Shown piece by piece: positions 59,943 through 64,000 of a stretch of 64,000 nt of DNA. Under the pieces are notes generated by a model. It was given only the letters and a program-made list of their open reading frames with translations, was not told where the DNA came from and did no database searches. How positions within the stretch are numbered: position 1 is the stretch's first letter; every line of letters begins with the position of its first letter. A program made the translations under genes and the position numbers. This DNA comes from Lasioglossum baleicum (Eukaryota > Arthropoda > Insecta > Hymenoptera > Halictidae). Location of the stretch: NCBI RefSeq assembly GCF_051020765.1, contig NC_134931.1:21220810-21284809 (forward strand). Reading direction: 5' to 3'.

Positions 59943-60280
59943 TAGACCAATCACCAAATGTATTTTTTTGTCTCACGCTCGTAGGGCTCCAGAGCCCTGG
60001 TTTTTTACGCCCTCTACGCTGACGAACGATAAATGTTGGAACTAGATCCACGAAAGCGATCAAATACAAATGGCTAACGAGTTGTGACTGTGATGTTATG
60101 ACTGTGTTATGACCAGAGTATAGGGCAAAAATTTTTATTTACATACAATTTTTGCTCAACTCTGGTCATCATAACATCACAGACAACTTTCGTTGTCTGC
60201 TTTCGTGGATCTAATTCCAACATTTATCGTTCGTCAGCGTAGAGGGCGTAAGAAAACCAATTCGACCAGTGATTGGTCTA
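59943..60280. repeat. 338-bp inverted repeat between PUDP and PTGES2
   Basis: The ends TAGACCAATCAC and GTGATTGGTCTA match. The long inner arms (CGCTGACGAACGATAAATGT and its reverse) also match around a centre near 60130 (CCAGAGTATAGGGC). The neighbouring 59870-59935 is a TCGAAC-rich degenerate hexamer tract. It lies in the interval between two divergent genes. Confidence 0.75.
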
Positions 60281-61134
60281 CTCTTACAAATACCTCGTCT
60301 GTGCTCGAACTGACTGGTTGATAAATTTTCCACACTAAATTGCTGCGCCAATTATGCAACATATGAAATTCTGACGTAATTTCCATTATTCGGCAGCACG
60401 TCAACTGCATGTATATATAACTAAAAATTCATATTTATAAAAAATAGCTACATGCGCAGCTTTATGGATAATGCGAAAAGTACGCTGCCAAATAATGCTA
60501 ATATATACGCCTCATAAACGAAAAAATAGGACTTTTGAGGGTGATCGCGGCCTAGATTGATCTTTTATCTACAATCTACATATAGCGTTTTTGACTACTG
60601 AAAAACCCCATCTTTGTATTATTCCTGCTTCCCATAACCAATCCGTAGTCCAATTATGAGCAATTATGAGTAATAACTACAACTTTTCATTCAATTTTTT
60701 ACATAATTGTTGGCAGAGAGGAAATTTCCTGTATGGTCATGTTGGGTCTACTGGGTACGAACATATTTGAAATCTCGCGCCACTGACTGTGACATCTATT
60801 TACGATCTACGCGCTTTAGTTGAATGAACTGGAAGAAACATTTTTAAATCCTTACAGGTATGCAAATTATGCCGAATATTACATAAAATTTTAATATTAT
60901 TAAATGGTACAGGTTTTTATTAAAATCAATCGAATTTCAGTCAGAATTTTACTTCTATAGATTATTAATAACTAATACTTACATATAGCTTTTGGACATA
61001 ACCTGTCTTTTATTAATTCTTTCTCGATATCGTATTACTATGTCACTGCAGTAGTAAAAATATTTGTTTACCAACAGCTGTGAAGTGATTAATCTACTGA
61101 AAACTGTGTACATACTAATTAAGAAGCAGCCATA
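60281..61134 (+). promoter_or_regulatory. PTGES2 upstream region with a 5' UTR exon
   Basis: A donor (CTTACAG before GTATGC) at 60857 and an acceptor (CCAACAG) ending at 61077 suggest a non-coding first exon joined 57 bp before the start codon. A segment at 60530-60620 resembles the core of the element at 13058-13673. Confidence 0.45.
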
Positions 61135-63290
61135 ATGTCTGCTCTAATTAAATTTGTGAAAGTGCCGCAAAATTTGCATTCGTTCAAACAAATTCTCGTC
61201 GCATGTCCGAGAAGAAGTGCAAGTTTCTCGTCGGCAGCACGTCCAACAGGAAGAACTATACTGAAAGCAAGTTTAATTGGAATTTCCGTCGGTGTACTTA
61301 CCACATCGGGTTATTCTATCTATGCTAGCATACAAAATTCCAAAAGCTATCATCTCGAAGGAAAGGTTCAGAAAATTGAAGCATTGAAAGAGAAACCTCG
61401 AGTAACCGTATCAAGACAGGTATGTCAAAAGTTAATATTAAGTAGAATGTTGGCACAGTCAACAAATATTCTAGAACACGTTATTACTCTTTCAGATTAT
61501 TTCACCAACAGACACAAGCGAGTTAAAGTTAACTCTCTTTCAGTATCAAACTTGTCCGTTCTGCTGTAAGGTAACACGACTATATTAATTGTATTAAAAC
61601 TATATCCGCACTGAAGCAACATCCAGCAACTTTTTATCACCTATCGTGTTGCCTTCTTCTTATTTTACCGAATAAAAGAGCAGCAAATATGTAGTTGTTC
61701 AATGTGTCGCTTCAGTGTGGACATAGCATAAGATATACAGTGCTTTCTCGATAATTGTTCAAAACACGGATCCAGCCAGGGATACTATTCTTTGACTTTT
61801 GTCGAATGTAGAAAAGGACAGGAAAACTCAACAACAAGTAACTCAACCGAGAGGTAGCCGAGGAAGCAGAGAAGCGTAAATATAACTAATCAAATAAGAA
61901 AACTTGTTTATTTTTCTAATGAAAATGATACCAAATATGATATAATTCCAATTATATTTACTTGTATAACGAATGAACAAGGACAGCGTATGGGAAAGAA
62001 AGAAACGCGGAGAGTCGCGACGCTGGCACAGTTCAAAGGATTTACCGTACACAAGTAAATATCATCGGAATTATATATGTATATCATAATTGTTTTGGGA
62101 CAATTAAAGGCCAGACATTTGGGAGATTTATCGAGGGAACACTGTGTGCACTTTGCATTTCACAGTAGCAATTCGGAAGGATTGCAATAGAATTAATAAG
62201 AAACATGTTACAGGTCAGGGTTTTTTTGGATTACTATGGACTCTCTTACGACGTTGTGGAAGTAGATCCAGTATTAAGGAAAGAAATATCATGGTCATCT
62301 TACAAGAAAGTACCAATACTTTTGACTGAAACCACGTCTGGTTATCAGCCTTTGAACGAAAGCTCGATGATTATTTCACTTGTTGCATCGCATTTAAAAG
62401 ATAAGTCGCAGAAAGTGGATGAGCTAATGAGCTATTATCCAAGCATAGCGGTGCATGATAAAGACGATAAACTGAAATATGAAATTATGAATAAGTATTA
62501 CCTAATGTATAAAGATAGTTTGCCAGAAAACAAGAACTTTAATGATATTATGTAAGTAATCAAAGTATGAATAAGTTTTTCTATTATTAAAAGATATGTA
62601 TGTTAGAGAAGAGCATAGTTTTGTCAAAATGACGGGGAATCACACTAAAAATTTTTGGCCTTAAATTTCGCGCGAGCCGAGTTTTATAGGAAGAAAATAA
62701 AGAAAGACAATTAAATTGATTTTTACAGAGAAGAGCGTAAATGGAGAAAATGGGCAGACGATACACTTGTCCACACCCTTTCACCAAATGTATACAGAAC
62801 ACTTGACGAGGCCTACAATACATTTAACTGGTTCTCAAAAGTACAACTAATTTATATTGCATCCCCACGCGATATTGAAATTAGAAATTAGAATACGAAC
62901 TATGTATAACACATTTTTCTATACTAGGTTGGCCACTGGGAAGAATATTTCCCAGCCTGGGAGAGATCTATAATGATAAATGTAGGTGCTTTAGCTATGT
63001 GGTTGATTTCGAAACGTTTAAAAAAGAGGCACAACCTTAAAGAAGACGTCCGACAGTCGTTTTACGATGATGTGAATAAATGGTTACGAGCTATTAAACA
63101 ACGTGGCGGCAAATTTATGGGAGGAGATCAGCCTAACTTGGCAGACCTTGCTGTCTATGGGATTTTAAAGAGTATAGAAGGGTGTAGAGCTTTCCAAGAT
63201 GCCTTAGATAACACAAACCTGAATACATGGTTCAGTGCTATGACGAAAGAAGTGGAAGCGCATTCTGGAAGGAAGTATCTTGTCAATTAG
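61135..63290 (+). CDS. PTGES2: Prostaglandin E synthase 2 (GST/glutaredoxin-like)
   Basis: Five exons: 61135-61419, 61496-61570, 62214-62551, 62729-62840 and 62928-63290. They give 390 residues, close to the mammalian 377. A presequence-like N-terminus (rich in Arg and Ser) is followed by one hydrophobic segment (ILKASLIGISVGVLTTSGYS). A glutaredoxin-type domain follows with the CPFC motif at LFQYQTCPFCCKVRVFLDYY and KKVPILL. Then comes a GST-like helical domain with NVYRTLDEAYNTFNWF and GGDQPNLADLAVYGILKSIE. The mammalian enzyme converts PGH2 to PGE2 or, with haem, degrades it; the fly orthologue is Su(P). The role in this species is inferred. Intron 2 is occupied by two repeats. Confidence 0.93.
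61601..61730. mobile_element. 130-bp MITE in PTGES2 intron 2
   Basis: Left TATATCCGCACTGAAGCAAC and reversed right TATGCTATGTCCACACTGAA share TATxTCCxCACTGAAGC. The inner arms also match (AACTTTTT/GTAGTTG region weakly). Confidence 0.5.
61738..62060. mobile_element. Remnant related to the PolA1 intron elements
   Basis: GACAGCGTATGGGAAAGAAA, AAATGATACCAAATATGATA and GGCACAGTTCAAAGG recall blocks of 52172-52850 and 53115-53859. Ends are not clear. Confidence 0.45.
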
Positions 63291-63669
63291 ATAGTATAAA
63301 TTTATTAATTTTATTTTACTTCGTTCTCTCCGCAGTAATTTCTATTAGTTGAATCATTTTCATAGTTCATACATAGAGTGAAACAAGATTTTATGAAAAA
63401 GACGTACAACTGTGAATTTTCGACGAAATATGATGTAAATAATAATTTATTATCGCGTATCACTGTCAAAAAATATCAGTTATACAATTGCATTTCACAT
63501 ATTATGTATACATATAATATAATATAATACACACAGTTTTATTCTATATAAAACTAATAAAATATGATAAAATAAAAATACGAATATTACAAGCTTTCTC
63601 ACAATCCTATCGCAGTTTATTATCAGCTAATTTTTTAATATTGCTAGATTTTAGAAAGACTTTTTTCAT
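63291..63669. other. PTGES2 3' UTR and intergenic sequence
   Basis: AT-rich, with AATAAA-type words at about 63557-63575 on the plus strand. Nothing else is seen. Confidence 0.5.
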
Positions 63670-64000
63670 TTATGCTGTACAAGGTATTTGACGATATGTC
63701 AACGAGAATCCTTTATTCTCCAAGTCGAGTGTTTCATTTCCGTCCGTGACAACATATAATACAAATGGTTTTGAAAACGCTAAAATAAGAAAATCATTAA
63801 AGTGCTGGTGTATGTACATTTAGTAGCATTTTTTATCGAAATCAATTGCGATACTACACTTACATGTTTTTGTTGTAAAAGCATTTCCACAAAATCGATC
63901 TGAACCGATTGCCGTACCACTTTGAAACGGATGAGGAACAATAACAAAGTCAGTGGTACAGTTTTCTCCCATTTGTTCAGAATCTGCTACGCCTATTTGC
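63670..64000 (-). CDS. CUB-domain protein, C-terminal part
   Basis: Two exons on the reverse strand: one entering from the right edge to 63864, and the last, 63779-63670, ending in TAA. They join with matching phase. The visible residues include CTTDFVIVPHPF, GSDRFCGNAF and GFSLTYRQIPC just before the stop. This pattern, with cysteines in CxxDFV..., RFCG and the closing YRQIPC, is that of the C-terminal CUB domain in secreted insect proteins of unknown function. CUB domains mediate extracellular protein contacts. Upstream exons are outside the window, so signal peptide and other domains cannot be judged. The two ends converge with PTGES2. Confidence 0.75.

Noticed and set aside
1..64000. Search for tRNA, rRNA, CRISPR arrays and bacterial operons
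   Set aside because: None could be supported: the genes have eukaryotic introns, and repeats are MITE-like, without regular spacers or cloverleaf sequences seen by eye.

Overview
The window is nuclear DNA of an insect, AT-rich and full of introns with GT-AG borders. Gene content and the MITE load suggest a holometabolous insect, most likely a hymenopteran. That assignment is inference; no rRNA, tRNA or mitochondrial marker was seen to settle it. All gene models below were assembled by eye from conserved protein segments, reading phase and splice borders.

Layout. 1-1.5 kb: the 3' end of an unidentified plus-strand gene and the first coding exon of a ZnT-like (SLC30) transporter on the minus strand. 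2-16 kb: a gene-poor stretch of palindromic Tc1/mariner-type MITEs, microsatellites, a 616-bp inverted-repeat element sitting inside a (TA)n tract, and a short IS110-like transposase fragment between 15-bp direct repeats. 16.3-17.6 kb: BRIX1, a ribosome biogenesis gene (minus). 18.6-30.3 kb: a hAT transposon array. It has one 1.5-kb deleted element followed by two tandem copies of a 5126-bp unit. Each unit is a spacer with its own hAT MITE plus a 3948-bp element with 1.2-kb terminal inverted repeats, a 3' transposase fragment and a nested LINE tail. 30.5-33.9 kb: an RRM + F-box + LRR gene (plus), divergent from BRIX1 and separated from it by the array.

37.3-43.2 kb: MEK/Dsor1 (MAP kinase kinase, minus). 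Its large fourth intron holds a complete, almost intronless Na,K-ATPase alpha paralogue on the opposite strand. 43.7-45.7 kb: hAT-type MITEs with perfect 8-bp target duplications. 46.8-48.3 kb: Tango11/MFF (mitochondrial fission factor, minus), head-to-head with the DNA polymerase alpha catalytic subunit (plus, 21 exons, 49.3-57.1 kb). 57.5-59.7 kb: a HAD phosphatase like pseudouridine-5'-phosphatase (minus). 61.1-63.3 kb: prostaglandin E synthase 2 (plus). 63.7-64 kb: the 3' end of a CUB-domain protein gene (minus).

The conserved genes are housekeeping or signalling functions and do not form one pathway. The most unusual parts are the hAT array, whose flanking duplications record how it formed, the nested divergent Na,K-ATPase, the IS110-like relic, and MITEs that carry NRF-1/Ewg-type GCGCATGCGC palindromes.
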